A stretch of DNA of 64,000 nucleotides from Lepisosteus oculatus. Its lineage: Eukaryota; Chordata; Actinopteri; Semionotiformes; Lepisosteidae. Where the stretch lies: NCBI RefSeq assembly GCF_040954835.1, contig NC_090703.1:13015001-13079000 (forward strand), given 5' to 3'. Position numbers and translations under genes: made by a program. Under the pieces are notes generated by a model that was not told the DNA's origin, ran no database searches, and saw nothing but the letters and a program-made list of their open reading frames with translations. Shown in pieces: positions 1 through 40,030 of the stretch. The number at the start of each line of letters is the position of its first letter. Within the stretch, counting starts at the first letter, position 1.

Positions 1-50
1 TGTGGGTTTCTCCTCAGGATCTCCCCGCTGGGCCGGGAAAAAGCTTCCAT
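1..50 (-). CDS. map4k5: MAP4K5 N-terminus (partial, runs off left edge)
   Basis: Read on the minus strand, an ATG at 50-48 in a strong Kozak context (ACCATGG) opens a frame reading MEAFSRPSGEILRRNP up to the window edge. This resembles the N-terminus of the germinal-centre kinase MAP4K5, where a similar ILRRNP motif precedes the Ste20-type kinase domain. The kinase domain itself lies outside the window. The identification rests on 16 residues plus position: in human, MAP4K5 is the head-to-head neighbour of ATL1, as here. MAP4K5 is a Ser/Thr kinase acting upstream of JNK signalling. MAP4K3 and other GCK kinases have related starts, so the paralogue call depends mainly on synteny. Confidence 0.8.
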   Translation of the reverse strand, partial: MEAFSRPSGEILRRNP

Positions 51-2946
51 GGTAGTTACTTTTCTCCTCTTACATTAAATAAAAATCCGTTAAAAGGGGG
101 GGAAAGGGAACGCGAATGGAATCCTGTTTAATTCAAAACAATATCCAAACTGTGTGCGATTTCCTTCGGGATTTTATTTCTTAAAGAAGGAAAGTTCTTA
201 TTTCCAAATATGGCTTCTGGTCCATTTCCTGCTGCGAAGAGAGAAAAGTGAGTGTGAAACACTGGCACACACATCAGGACACTATAAACAGATATAAGCG
301 GGACCCACGGCTAAAATATGTGAGCAAAGCTACTGCGCAACGGAAAAGCTCAAAAGCACAGAATCGCACGTCTACCTCATAGTGCTACTAGCTGCAAGTC
401 TTCTTGTTTTTAGCGTAATTGAGAATGAATACCACGCTACTACAACTCCATTTTAAATTCAGCACTATACACAAACACTGGGCAATTTAGCTGTAGGTTT
501 CTGCTGACATTAAGTAGGTTCTTTGCGATGTTACAACTCCATATTTTTTTTAAAGTAGCGGTATAAACAAACTTGTATACTACACGTACTCTATATATAC
601 TATATACAGTATAGCTCTAGCTAAATTACTGTAAAACACACATTAAATGTAGTTACAATTTACATTACCACGAACAGGCTGCATTAAAAAGCAGGTGAAC
701 GTGAGCTGGCTTAAATTGCTCGACAGTGTTAATCGTCATATAAGGATATGTATATACTAATGAACAATTTCTCTAGTAGCTAGATGCTTGCACACCGTCC
801 GTGCACGAAGCACACGCATCCCGAAACACAGCTAAACTCTTAAATACCTTGTTTAGGGATGATCGACGCCAAGGGCTTCGGTTCGGACACTTTCTCGAAG
901 TCTTTGAAAACGATCAGACGTCGAATTGAGAAGGGTTTTTTTTTTTGTCCTCAAAAAATGTATATCTCTCCCCTAAGCGAGCAGCTCCACTGGCACCTCT
1001 CAGTCCTCCACTCCGCCTCACTTTCGACGTTGACATCCAATGTCACTTCCTCCCGATGACAACACGGCCAGCCTGATGTCTGACCCCTCGGCGGCAGCCA
1101 CCAAAACAAGCAGGCGGCCGGCAGTCGTTTCGCGCCCCGCGTAATTCGAAAACAACAAGGACAACAACCAAAAAATCGAAATTTGTCTGAAATATTTTCT
1201 TCCTCTATTTCCCTATGCTTCCAGCGCCGCCGAAAACTGCTGCTGGAGACCTTCTCATAAAAAAAGTGAAAAGAAACGTGGCAGTGGGGAAAAAAAACAA
1301 ACAAACAAAAAAAGACAAACCATCTGATAAAAAGGGTGTTTTCTTCGCCGTTCTGGGTCAGAATGGTCTCATAAGTAAAACAATTAAAACAGCAGGCTGC
1401 ATTCCAGTTGAAGGAGCGTCATTTGATGCTCCAGGCTATGGATTGCGACAGATTATATTGGGAATTGGCACATACCGCCATCTACCGGTGAATATGCTTC
1501 AAACCAATCCAGATTTTAAAAATGAGGAGTAGTTAGGTCTACAACTCCATGTATAAAACTTCAGAATTTGCATTTTCCCCTTGAACGTGATATATACACC
1601 ATGAAGTTTTTATACTTGCAAAGCAACTTAACTTTCTGTAAGACTAATTGCATTTACTTAATTCTCCGTTTCTGTCTTAAGGAAGTAATGGGTAGCGACG
1701 TTTATTCGAGAAGATAATACATCTTTCTTAAAGGTTTGGTAGAGTGCATTTTAAACATTTTGAAGTTACAGTCTAAAACGTTTCCAATGTACTTGTTACG
1801 TAATTCTCCGTGCATGGAAATTACCTACATTTGAGTGGGGAGCTACGTGTGGGGATACAGGTGTTGTTAATATCATTGTGAGTTACATCAACGCATTATT
1901 TCAGAATTACATTAAAGTCACGTTTGCTATACAGTAAAGTAGATATAAAATATGTAAAAAATATTCCTATTGTAAAAAATACCTTAACATTCAAAGGTGG
2001 CCTGCTCTTATCGCCGAGTACGTAAATCCTGACGGCTATCATTATGAAAGGCAAACTGCGTTAAAATCAAAGTCTGCCAGGAAAGTTATCCATATTTGTG
2101 CGCACATCAGAAATTTAATGAATGCCAGTGAAATTGAATCACTGAAACACTTTTCTTCCTTTAAGCCACATCTTTTACCTTTGTAAAGAAAACGTCTTCA
2201 CAAACGATTGTTACCTGTATGAGGCTGCAGGTTAATACTACAAAAATAAGAAAAATAATAATACTCGTCCACAAATAACAATTGATAGTTTATATCCAGT
2301 ATGTGTCTTTATTGTACCTTCCGTCGTGTATTGACTGTAGTTTCAACTGAACTTGATGCAGCTTCGACTTTAAATACCCCAGTGACGGAGTTTGATTTAT
2401 GTTGTGAGTCACATTTCAAAACAGGCGCAGGTTACACACCTGGACATACGTGTTAGAATACAAGCTTATACATGTTCCAGGCCTTCAGGGTAAAAGTAAT
2501 TTACCGAATCAAATATGACCGAAATGTCAAGGAAATAAACCTCTGTGATCACCTTCACCGTTGTTTTTAATGCAAAAATTATTCTGTTACAATAGGTAAA
2601 GCATCAACCGCTAATATAGTGTTAATGATGTGCTTAAAAGCTTGATAAAAACGCCCAGGGAAAGCGGTAGTTTTCCATCGCAAAGGTAATTAATCTATCC
2701 AGCGGGTTTCTCCGATGTTAGCCGAAAGGTTTCGTGTCCGTACGCCTCCCCCTGCCGACACTTCTCTGCTAATGCAGCTGCGAGTTGAAAATGAGGCTCC
2801 ATCACCCTCCCGCTGCCGAGAGCATCTTCAGAGCAGATCGCGAAGGGAGCCTCCTACGTCTACATGCACACTGACGGATTTTTTTTCCCCCATTCACCAC
2901 AAATAACACAGGCACACAGAGGGCTGAAAACAGCACCTACAGGACC
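51..2946. promoter_or_regulatory. Divergent intergenic region MAP4K5 / ATL1
   Basis: This 2.9-kb stretch lies between the start codons of MAP4K5 (minus) and ATL1 (plus), so it must hold both 5' UTRs and promoters. Two CpG-richer patches stand out in otherwise AT-rich DNA: about 860-1240 (many CG dinucleotides, GGCGGCCGG and CGCGCCCCGCG) and about 2700-2860. The first is a candidate MAP4K5 promoter or non-coding first exon; the second, just upstream of the ATL1 ATG, is a candidate ATL1 promoter and 5' UTR. No TATA box or splice site was assigned. The short open frames in this interval look random. Confidence 0.45.
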
Positions 2947-16484
<13,538 letters not shown>

Positions 16485-19400
16485 CTCTGTAAAAGTCTCT
16501 GCACTGGAAGTGCGTGATCCTCTGGGCCACTGAGGAGCATGACCGACAGAAAGAAAGCATAGAATTGTCAGCTTTGGGCACTTGTACTAAAATTTGACTG
16601 ACAGGATCTGTCATTTGGCACAGACACCACTAGGTAGCTAAAGGGAGAAATCTGAGATTATTCTCTGTAGCTAAATCCTACTCCACAGGTGCAGAAAAAA
16701 GTATGGAAACCACTTAATCTATGTGCTAATTTGATCTTTTATTTATAAGACCTTTTGGTTTCTAAAATGGAAACATTGTATATATTCATAAAAAACAGTT
16801 GTAATGCAGCAGATGTATATGGAATTGGGGGAAAATTCCAGTGCTTAGTTTACTGTGGCTTGATGTCAAATGATTCACAAGCCAGGTATAGAGAAAATAT
16901 GCCATCACTAGTAGGCAATGCACATTTCAGCAGCAATTGTAGAGGTATAAAAAGTCAGTTTATCTTTTCACTCTTCAAAAACTGAAGACTTCTGATATAT
17001 TAGTTATGTACCACATTACTATTACAATTAACAGATTAGGGACTGGAAATTCACATTGTTGAAGCCAACATACTTTTCAAATCATCAAAGTGTGCTTCTA
17101 CTGTCTGTTAGGTTTAGGTTATTTTTTAGTAATATAAAAATGATGAGCACATATTTTCTTCATTAATATCCCCACTTAACTATGGGAGAAACTGTATTGA
17201 TCTTTACATTTCTACAGTTTCAAGTGAATGAACTGAAAGCACCTGGAAATATCTTTGGAATTAGAGAGCAGTTTGGTACCTGGAAAGTTCAGATTTTTCT
17301 CCAATTTAATGTGAGCTGCACTTCAACTTCAGTTATTTTCTCCCTTGCAGGGATGTCTTTGGTAAAGGTGGCAGGTCCCTGTTCTATAAAAATATCTGCA
17401 TTACCCAACAAAGAGCATCAATGGATGCTGCAACTACATGAATGTGTTTATCACATCAGTGCTTATCCAACAAGCATGCAAGGAAAGATTGATAATTCAT
17501 ACATTTTGAAATAGAGGTACAATAGTGAAGCTTGAGAAGGTGTCAGAGTATTACTGTAAAATGTCAAGGTGGGGTAAACGATGTGAAGGAAAGGGAATAG
17601 TTGAAAACAGCAAATAGGGCTCTAACACAGTAAACCTTTCATATTTCCATTAGGGGATAAATGCAATGTAAAGCACAGGAGGCCTGAATCAAAAGAGGAT
17701 GCAAGACTCAGGCAAATGCACAGTGAAGATTATAAGTAGAAAAAACCTGATGCAACCTTAGTGGCAAAACCATTAAATACATTCAGCCTAGCCTAAAAGC
17801 ACTCAGACCTTTAAGAGACCACTTTACATGTTCATCTTTGCTCTCAATCTAAGCAAAATGGCACTTCTTATTATTCTGACAATGTGTAAAAAAACCTAAA
17901 ACACATAAAACATTGCTTGGGTTTTCAGTAATATTCTCAGAAAAGGTTCTTTTGGAAAGGCTGAGTGCATTTCATACACACGATAGAAGAAGTACAGTTA
18001 GTTTTATTGGACCAAACATTTTGGTATACGCTGCAGTTGAAAGACAGCTGACCAACTAATAGATATTGTTCAGTCCCTTTTTATGTGTCAGGGATTCAAG
18101 TGAAAGTTTTTGCTGTTGACAGTAAAAACTGAGTCAGGAGTGGCTTTTGCATCTGCATACTTTGATGGAGCAGAGGCCTATGCATAATAGCTTCTACTTG
18201 TAAAACAGTTGTTTGTGATGTGAGATAGCTTATGTAATTGCAAATGTGTTAATTTGGTGGAGTTATTCTATTTCTTGAACACTGATACATTTTGGGATCT
18301 CCGTCACCATTTCTTTTGCAAACTTGATGATTTGGAAAGAAGTAAACTATTAACTTTGTTGTACAACCTATCCAATGAAGATAATACTTTTTTTTTGCCT
18401 TTGAATCACTTCACAAAATGGTAAGCTTTTTGTTCAGTGATAACATAACATGAGTTTTCAGAACTACGGAGAGAACAGTTGGTCCCAGCTGGGTCTTACC
18501 AAAGAGGTTTACTCTAATTTTTCATCACGCTTTTTAAGGAAAGATAACGCACAGCAACATGCTTTCCAGTGTGCACGGATTGTCTTCCATGTTGTGTAAC
18601 GTCAGTCCATGAGGCATTATCATCAATTTTTATTAAACTGTAATAAGTTTGAGTTCCTATTGTGTTATAACCTGGAATTTGTCTCTACACTACTGGATTT
18701 GATTCATTCACAAAAATATGGATTAAACTACTGACCCTATACATTTCAGTATAAATACTATTGTAATTGTGTTGGCCCATTTCAAAATGTGCTGGGCGGA
18801 GCGGTGGCTCTGTGGCTAAGGATCTGTGCCTGTGGCTGGAAGGTTACCGGTTCATATCTCGCGGCCGGCAGAGGAATCCTAGTCTGTTGGGCCCCTGAGC
18901 AAGGCCCTTAACCCCAACTGCTCCAGGGGCACTGTACAATGGCTGACCCTGCACTCTGACCCCAAGCTTCTATCCCTTGTTTGTGTCTCATGGAGAGCAA
19001 GCTGGGGTATGTGAAAAAATATGAATTCCTAATGCAAGAAATTGTATATGGCTAATAAAGTGATCTTATCTTAAAACCACCCACTAAATAATCTAGTTGA
19101 ATTATCTACAAAATCAGATTACATTTGCCAAGTCTAACATGTTACATGTTTTGGGATATGCCTAATGTTAAGGCTAATTTACTATACTCTTTTGCTCCTG
19201 TTATCTGGTCATACTGTAGTTCCAGAAGTCAGTATTGACTCATGGGTCAGCAGATGCAGGTAAATTAATCCAAGTCACCAAGTACAGCCAAGGCTGTATA
19301 TTTAAACAAAATTAATATTTTCTACCAACCCATGAAGAGAAGTGACAGCTAATCTGCGTTGTGCACCATTTCTTTCTGAACAGCATGTGATCAAGGACAT

Positions 19401-22120
19401 GCTGCTGCTGGAATTTCACTTACTGTACATCACAACATTCAATAAATGCCTCTAGGTCAACTGAGTGACAAACATGTGGCACCTGTTTATATCATATATA
19501 TATTATATATAATGAAATTTAAAAAAACAATAAAGTTTCCCAACCAAACTGATTAATGCAGATGTTGCTGGACTAAAATTTATTAACATAAATTCAGCCT
19601 TTCCCCAACATGGCACAAAGGTGGTACAATATTTTGACCAAGCTATCATCTGTGTAGGATCATGTTAGTAAGACTTGAGGCATGTTTTGTTTCATAAAGA
19701 GATGTTTATTATATAGTAAGGTCACAGGTTGTTGATATTGCAAGATTTATTGTGTTTATACACATGTATATTGCACTAGAAGTATATAATTCATAAATAA
19801 AGGCAGGTACAACAGAATCCCCACCCCTTTTTGTTTAAGGTTTTAATTCCAAAATGTGTGATTTGTTGCAAGGGGAAAAAAAACTATTTACAAAGGAAAT
19901 CTGTACAAAAAGTATCAGTTATTTGGCAATATAAAAGGCCTCTACAAAATGCCCCAAATTAAGAAAAATATTGCTGACTTGCAGAATTTAGACACTGTGT
20001 CCCCTCCCATGGAAGGCAATGCTCATCATCATATTGTTCTGTTTCTGTTGAAAGAAAGGTCTTTTCTGTTCGAATAGTGGTTCAATTAGTAATATTCCCA
20101 ACACGGACATAGCAGCTTATCAGAATACAAGATAACACATTAAATATTCTTTACTGCTGGAGAGTTCAATATTAATGTCCGGATAATGATCTGTTTTTCA
20201 GCTTGAAAATGAGATAACGAAGACTTTACTTACACAATGTGCTCCCAGCTGTTTTTTTAAAGATACTGTGAATAGAACACAATTAAACAAGCATTCATTT
20301 CTGTGAATCTTTAAAACTTTCTAACAATTACTGTACCTTGCAAATAAACTGTCTCTATATTAAACACCCAGGAGGCAGACAGAACAAAAAATAAATAGAA
20401 TTCAAATGTTTTAAGAAAGCTTTGAATTTCGTGACAGCCAATTTTTAAAAACCAGAACTGTCCCATGACTCTCAGTTGATGCAACACACCATCAAATAAA
20501 ACTGAAAGGATGTTAAAACATTATATTTAGGATCAACAGCCACGCCTTCAACTGAAAAAAATAAACCATGTTTTTTAAACAAGAAATACCCTGGCAATTA
20601 AAAAAAAAACATTCCAATGAAATCACAATGTCCATTTTTTGAATAAGGCTCATTAGCAAATATATAATATGTATCCCTCCTCTCAGTCATGGAGGGTAAT
20701 ATGTTTAAAAGAAGAGAATCAACACTTTAAAAGAGTGAAAAACAAAGCCTTAACTCCCCCCTGAAAGGCAGTATAAAAGCTTGGGGTCCAGGTGATTAGA
20801 AATGATTATAGAGGATCATAAAATGATAACATCTTTACATTCAGGATTGGTTTATTGCATATTTTTTTTAATAAACAGAGTTTTAGCACTAAAGAGTAAC
20901 CAAAAATTGTTATTTGAAAATTCTGAAAGCAAAAACGGTTTCAGTACTTTGTAATCCCTTAAAGTGAGATTATATAATTGGTTACAAAAAGGTCAGCATT
21001 TTCAATTTTTGATCTCTGAAGAACTGACAATAATGCAGAGAGCTCCTTAATTCAATTACTGTTTAGGCTTTGGAGACCTCACACTCCAAATTCCTGGAGT
21101 TACTGGTAAAATTCAGAATGGCTCACATTGCAATGCAATGCTTTTTGCCAGTACATTTAAAAGTCCTCTAAATAAATTCAAAGTCAGCCATCATGTCATC
21201 TACCAGGATCACAAGCACTTCTTAAAAGGGGTTAAAATCATTTGGTAGTGACATAAAAAGAATATTTAATGGTAATATAAAAATACCTTATATTTCAAAG
21301 TGTATGCATACATATGTAACAGAGGGGGGAAAATAATATTATATAGTCATTATGAAATGATTAAAAAAAAAACACAGGACCACAGCAGAAGTGATTCCCA
21401 TTTTAAAATGAAGCTGCCCACCTTGCTCTGCTTAATACAGAGTGACTGAACATCCAGGACTCCCAAACACTTTCCTGTTAAAAGAGAGATCCTGGTCTAG
21501 CTTATCTGTGATTGGTACAGGTACGAGTCTGTTCACTTTGTGAGAAGAAGCTGAATTATAAGACTAGAGACCCTCTATGGATTGGCACACAGTGCAACAT
21601 GTAGAAGACTCCTGTCTCCATGCTTGCTTTTATTTTCCAACAGCTGATCCATAGATGTAACAGAAGCCTACTTCATAACTCCCAATCCCAAACAACAAAT
21701 ATTTGAGCGCCAACAAAAACATTGTCTTTATCACCCATCTCTTCAGATATAAAAAAAAATCACCTGATTTCTGGGGAGAGGTGGCAGACTTCTTTGTAAA
21801 ATTCACCAAGCTATCAATATTTTTTCACCCCATTAGGATTTTGAAGTCTTTTGATGATTTACACTATCCTCTTTTACTTTTGAACTGTTTTAATGATGTG
21901 ATCTTAGTATTTTTAACAGATAAAAGCAATCTTGATCATTATATGCCACAGAGACATGCAACCTATGTTTGCAGACACCACCAATTTTGTTTCACACTGC
22001 AAAGGTGTGTAAGCAGACACCCAGAAAAATAATCCAAAGTCTTGGGATGTCTGACCCCAGGAGAACGAAGCAAAGGAGTCCATAACCCATCTCTGGTGAG
22101 GCGAACCATGATTGTCCTCA
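16485..22120. other. Convergent ATL1 / SAV1 3' region
   Basis: The stops of ATL1 (plus) and SAV1 (minus) face each other across 5.6 kb. The interval holds both 3' UTRs. Candidate ATL1 poly(A) signals are AATAAA near 19440 and 19527; candidate SAV1 signals (TTTATT on the plus strand) occur near 19706 and 19744. A SINE sits at 18793-19073. About 19700-22120 is AT-rich, free of recognisable repeats and fits a long SAV1 3' UTR. The UTR ends are inferred only. Confidence 0.5.
18793..19073 (+). mobile_element. tRNA-derived SINE (V-SINE-like)
   Basis: The head TGGCTCTGTGGCTAAGGATC resembles an A box and GGTTCATATC resembles a B box about 40 bases later. They are followed by the fish SINE core CCTGAGCAAGGCCCTTAACC and a tail ending TAATAAAGTGATCTTATCTT. 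It is full length by appearance and has no ORF. Confidence 0.8.
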
Positions 22121-35022
<12,902 letters not shown>

Positions 35023-36024
35023 AACTCGAACTGCGAGGGAGACATCAATGCGACGAAACAACTTCGGTGCGCCTCAGGAAATCGAGAAGACCGCGGCACA
35101 GGAGCTGGAGCAGAGGAAGAGGCATTTTCATTTTTCACTCGGGGCAGAGGCAGCCTGGGCTTCGACGTAAATCCATTTGTTAGTGCCAAAACAAATCGGC
35201 AGACTAAACGGGCTTATGAGAAGTTTGAGCCCGCGAGGAAAAAAAAAACAGTTTTTTTTCAAACCAGAAAAAACATATCGCGTTGCATTTCAGTTAATAT
35301 TCATAATTTGCCCCCGAAAACCACTTTTACTTGGTTTCCCCTCAGCCTGTTGCTCCTATCCTATTCCCACTCCTCTCCACTCAACATATAAACTTCCCTG
35401 CTTCTCAGGGGTTTTTTTTTCCAACACGCAAAGGGTTCTGGGATAGGTGACGCATTCGCCTGAGCTCTGTGGTTAAGGTGATGGGACTGCCTGAGCTCTG
35501 AGGCGTTGTGAGGCTGGTGGAGCTGGTTCCTATGGAAACTCCACAGCACGGAGTCAAGAGTTGCTGGAACCGTGCAGGACATAGCTGATGCTCCCTCTGA
35601 TTTAAAACTATTTCTTGATTAATAATTCGTTGAGAATTTGCAACCGTTACTTGACAGCTAATTGGTTTCTTACAGGTACCCAAAACTCGGTTTGCTAAGC
35701 CTGCTATTGGGAACCTTGTGGAGGTCCTTTGGCACATATAAAGTAAAAAAGACAACAGTGCTTTCGGAATATTAATAATTCTTAGGATAGCCACTTCCAC
35801 AGTGAAAAACTGTGGTTTACCTACAAATTATTGTCAGATCAGAAACGCAGTTCAAATCAAAAGATGAAATGGCACACATCATTCCTTGTTCAACGATTGG
35901 GTGTTTATGGCAGCACATTTTATAACTTTCATAGTGGAAATTAATTTTTTCCATTACCACTTCAGTTGGAATTAGTGTTATTCCTCTGAAATCAATAGAT
36001 TTCTGTAAAGATAAATATATAAGT

Positions 36025-36133
36025 AACAGAAAACGCAATGTTTCAGCTGTGGAGCCTTCTTCAGGTGACACACATCCGAAATGTTGTGTTTCCTTTCTTT
36101 TCAGCATGGAATAAGCTCGTTACCTGTTCCTGT
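36025..36133. mobile_element. Second fold-back insertion of the same family
   Basis: ATATATAAGT occurs at 36015-36024 and at 36134-36143. Inside, a reverse-orientation piece (GTGGAGCCTTCTTCAGGTG) meets a direct piece (TTTTCAGCATGGAATAAGC) across ACACACATCC, as in the copy at 28246. The target duplication is AT-rich and so weaker evidence than that of the first copy. Confidence 0.65.
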
Positions 36134-38197
36134 ATATATAAGTGTTTACCCTGCCTTGTGCCTGCTGCTTGCTGAGACAGATTCCAGCTCCCATGAAACC
36201 CTGAACTGGAAGAAGCAGTTAAAAAGTGGGTGGATATATACTTTTAAATATAGTGTTCTATGGTTCTATCATCTTAGACCTTTGCCCATGGAGCCCAACT
36301 AAACAGTATTAAAAGAGCCAGCTTTTGGAAGGATGATTCAAAATTGGTAGCAACTGTGTAATTCTTAGAGTCTTGGAGTTGGGGACTTCATTCCACAGTG
36401 GATCAATAAAAACAGGTGATCACATGTGACCAATATGATAGGAATCAATACCTACCAATAAAAAATAAAGTGCTTCTGATGAATACTCTGTTTCTTAGTG
36501 CAATATAATTATGATATTGCTGTTGAAGCATCAATTAGTGACAGTGCTTCCACCATACAGTGCTACAGTCCTTGATAATACATTGCTTTTTCAGGTGATT
36601 TTTACCCCAGGCTGGTGTGATTTCAATACATGAAATGGTAGGATTTATTAAGGCTAAAGAATTAAGCTGATTTTGACATATAGTATCTGGAAAAGGAGTG
36701 GTGAAGGTATTTAGAATATGCAAGTGATCCCACAATATGTGCTAGCTTCCAGTTATTTCCTGGTATGTTGTATGCTCATAAATTATACCAATATCAATGG
36801 CAAAGTATGTGTTTCTATTTTTTATTCTTCTTTGTTTTTTAGATTAAAATATTTGCCAGTGACACAAGCAGGGAAGAATTTATCAAGGTATTTTTCAGAA
36901 ATGTGTCCAAGATCTGGGGTGCTATTGAACATATTATTTTCTGTAGCAAACTTTATACAGTCAACCAATGCCTGATGCATATGATCCCTTTTTTATATTT
37001 CAGTGTGTCTGATAGATTTAATTTTTAAAACTGGTAGAAACTCTTTTCTCATGGCTTACCTCACAATATTGTTTTGAGCCCACTGTATTTTATGAATGGT
37101 ACTTGCCATCTCAGTGTACGTGGGTTTGGGTGGTAGCTGATGATGAAAATACACATAATAAATGTGCATAACTGTAGCAACTCTGCCCAGAGTGTAGCAT
37201 GCCTACATTTCAAGAGCCAGGGAAAATCAGACTTCATTCCAAGCTGAAACAAATTCCACTTTTTCAGATGATGAATTTATGAAGACTTGTTGCAAAATAT
37301 GTATAGCTACTAAGTCTTTTACATTAACATAAATACACTGTACATTAGTTATATTTTATTTTATTTTTGGCAAGCTAGTACTAATTCTGTTATATATTAT
37401 CCAGATGTGCTCTGTATCCAGACATTGAGATGGAACATCTGGTTTGATTATATGTTGTGTGGCAAAAGAAAAGCTTGTTAATTTTGAACATTCTTTTCTT
37501 TCCAATGACTCATAGCATTAAGTTGTGGATTCATGGTAAATCCTGTTTTAAATGTTGTCTCTGTGACCATAGAGATGAATCAGTCTTGCATGAGATCCAA
37601 ATTTCACAACTGGATTCTTAAATGGGGTACTACATTCCTCTCTTTTATTAAATAAATCATTTTGGCCCTTAGTTGAATATACAATGAACTTCCCCCAGTT
37701 TATAGAGTATATCTAAGTATTTGTTCCGATGTGTGAGCTTGACCTATTCACAGCATGCACTCATCATATTTGGTGAAGTAAACTAAATGATCAAAACACA
37801 AAGTTAGAACTTTTTACAATGTCATCATAAGTAATCTTTTAATTACCTGCAGGGCTTATTTACATAGGACAATAACATGGAGTCACATTTGTAATTTTTT
37901 CTTTTTCCAATAGTTACCTGTCTCTGGACCTGACTCTTTTATGCAGTTAAAATGAGCCATTTAGAAGGTGGATTGATTTTGCTTTGTTTGGATTGGTTTA
38001 GTTTTGCTTTTTAGCATCCCGCCAAATCAACATGAACTAATGATTTGCTCTAGTGGTTGAATCAGCATCCATAAAACATTCTGTGACATGTCTAGGATTT
38101 TCCCAATTATACTGTATTCATCTAACTTGCTTGGAATAGCCAATATCTTTGTCTTTTTCATAGATTATATATAAATGCTGTCCAGAGCTTGTTTTAA

Positions 38198-38823
38198 AGG
38201 AGAACTGCAGTCCCAATTTCTCAGACCATTTATTAAATCCCGGTAACAAAATTAATTAATTGATGGTATTGCAAAATTTGACAAATTCCAAATTAATCAC
38301 AAATTCCAGAAACGTACTGTATGCTCACCTTGTTGTCGCAAACCGCTGGTCTCGCTGCCGCCGGGAGTGAGAGTTCTTGTGAATTGTGATGTGAAGCAGC
38401 CCCTTCCTGCTCGCTAGTCACTGTAGTGACTAATGTAGTGTGATGTATAAGTGAATAAGAACAGGTTGTGCAGCACACATTTTACAGTAGAAATGTTCCA
38501 GTGTGGCCTCTGTGCAGAGTTAACAAGTACTGTAAGTAGTATTCGTAGGCAAAACTGACTCGGAGTTGAGAGCAATATTTTTCATGTATTAGGTATTCAC
38601 AAGCCTGCTTTTTTAGAATGTAATAAGACCGCTTCACATTAGCAGAAGTTTTTGCCTTGTTCTGAATTGCAGGATTGACCCTGTGCAATCCTGGAAATCT
38701 AATTTACTTTGTGTTGGAAATTGGAGGTTTTTACAAGTTACTGTGTACATTGTACAAATGCACTCATCCACGCCGACTTTTTCTAAACATAATAATAGCA
38801 TTGCAGTTCCTCTTCAAGCAATA
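38198..38823. mobile_element. Second copy of the TTAA MITE-like element
   Basis: Begins AGGAGAACTGCAGTCCC after TTAA (38194-38197) and ends with GCATTGCAGTTCCTCT before a decayed site (TCAA). Internal blocks such as TTGTCGCAAAC, CCTTCCTGCTCGCTA and GAGTTGAGAGCAATATTT match the copy at 7918-8445 in the same order. Confidence 0.75.
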
Positions 38824-39352
38824 CTGCATTCAAATACAAGGTGAAAAGCAAGCCATTGCACCTTGAAGCTTGAGTTTCTATGTGAACTGTACGACATTGC
38901 TACTAGAGGTTGAATCGATCCACACAGATCAACAGCTGTTGATACGGGTCTGTTCAAAACGTCTGAGTGAAGTGAGCACACAGAGCAGAGATAAACCGCC
39001 GTCGCGGAAGGACTCAGGGGACACACGGCACATTGTTTTGGGCTTGGGAACAGAGACCCTCCCCTCTGCTGTGCTACACCCCTTCCTCCCCACCACCCGC
39101 CAACATCCAGATAACGAGACGAGCGCACTTGCCTCTGAGCACAGAGGATGCAGGGATGACAGATGGGGACTCAAATTCTTGTTTTCCCTAAAGATCACGC
39201 TCTGAACTGCACATTTCCTTCAGCGGGACAAGACAAACCCCGCCAGAGGAACAGCATGAATCCAGTTTTGCTACCAGGCCTCTTAGACATTAAAGCAGAG
39301 GCGTAGCCACGGGTCGTGCTCAAGTCCACTGAATATTTAAAGGCACGGTAAA

Positions 39353-39460
39353 AGCTCCGTGAAGTTCGCCCCCTACAGACAGCACAAACGATGAAACCCA
39401 CCTCATTCGTTAGTGCTACGTTTCTGCCAGTTTGTGCCATTAAAAGTAGCGTCTGTGCTG
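39353..39460 (+). repeat. Left arm of long inverted repeat
   Basis: Starts AGCTCCGTGAAGTT and continues with AAACCCACCTCATTCGTTAG and TGCTACGTTT to GTCTGTGCTG. The reverse complement of 42081-42172 aligns along its length with a few indels. Confidence 0.75.
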
Positions 39461-39834
39461 TTTTCGTTCCCGAGATACAACGCCTTGTTTTTCCGGGGAT
39501 CATGTGACCATGCACGGTGACTTTGACCTCCAGTGATCCCGTCTGCCGAGTTCAAGCGCTGTTACAGTTTAGCTCGTACCCTTAACATTTTATAGACAAC
39601 CAATATCCATAAACATATGAGCCTCATTAGATATGAATAATACTAAGACATGACACATGCCAACAAGTTAACCATCTATGACATAAACCTATGGTTGTAA
39701 TGTATGTAAAATCACCGTGATTGTTAGATCTATGGTTTTTATTTTCTATGGCACGTTTTCCTTTCTTTCCCTACCGTGACACGCTGTTGCCAAACGCGTA
39801 ACTGTGGGATACCATAGTGACAAGATTTCCGCAG

Positions 39835-40030
39835 CATGTCATGATAGGGACCCTATGTATATCGCATGTAAATCGCGGCAGTGTATATCACGACTGGCGC
39901 CTTGCTTCCATGCCACCCTGGACCATATCAGGACATGATATAGCCAGATACTACATCCCGAGATATATGGACTTTGTGTCACAACATGGGGTCAGCATAT
40001 CCTGTCAGGGTATGTCCTATAGCAACATAT
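39835..40030. repeat. Degenerate monomers of the TCGCGA minisatellite
   Basis: Diverged units with CATGTCATGATAGGG, ATATCACGAC, GACATGATATAGCC, GAGATATATGGACTTTGTG and TCACAACATGGGG, related to the cleaner array right of 40264. Confidence 0.55.
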
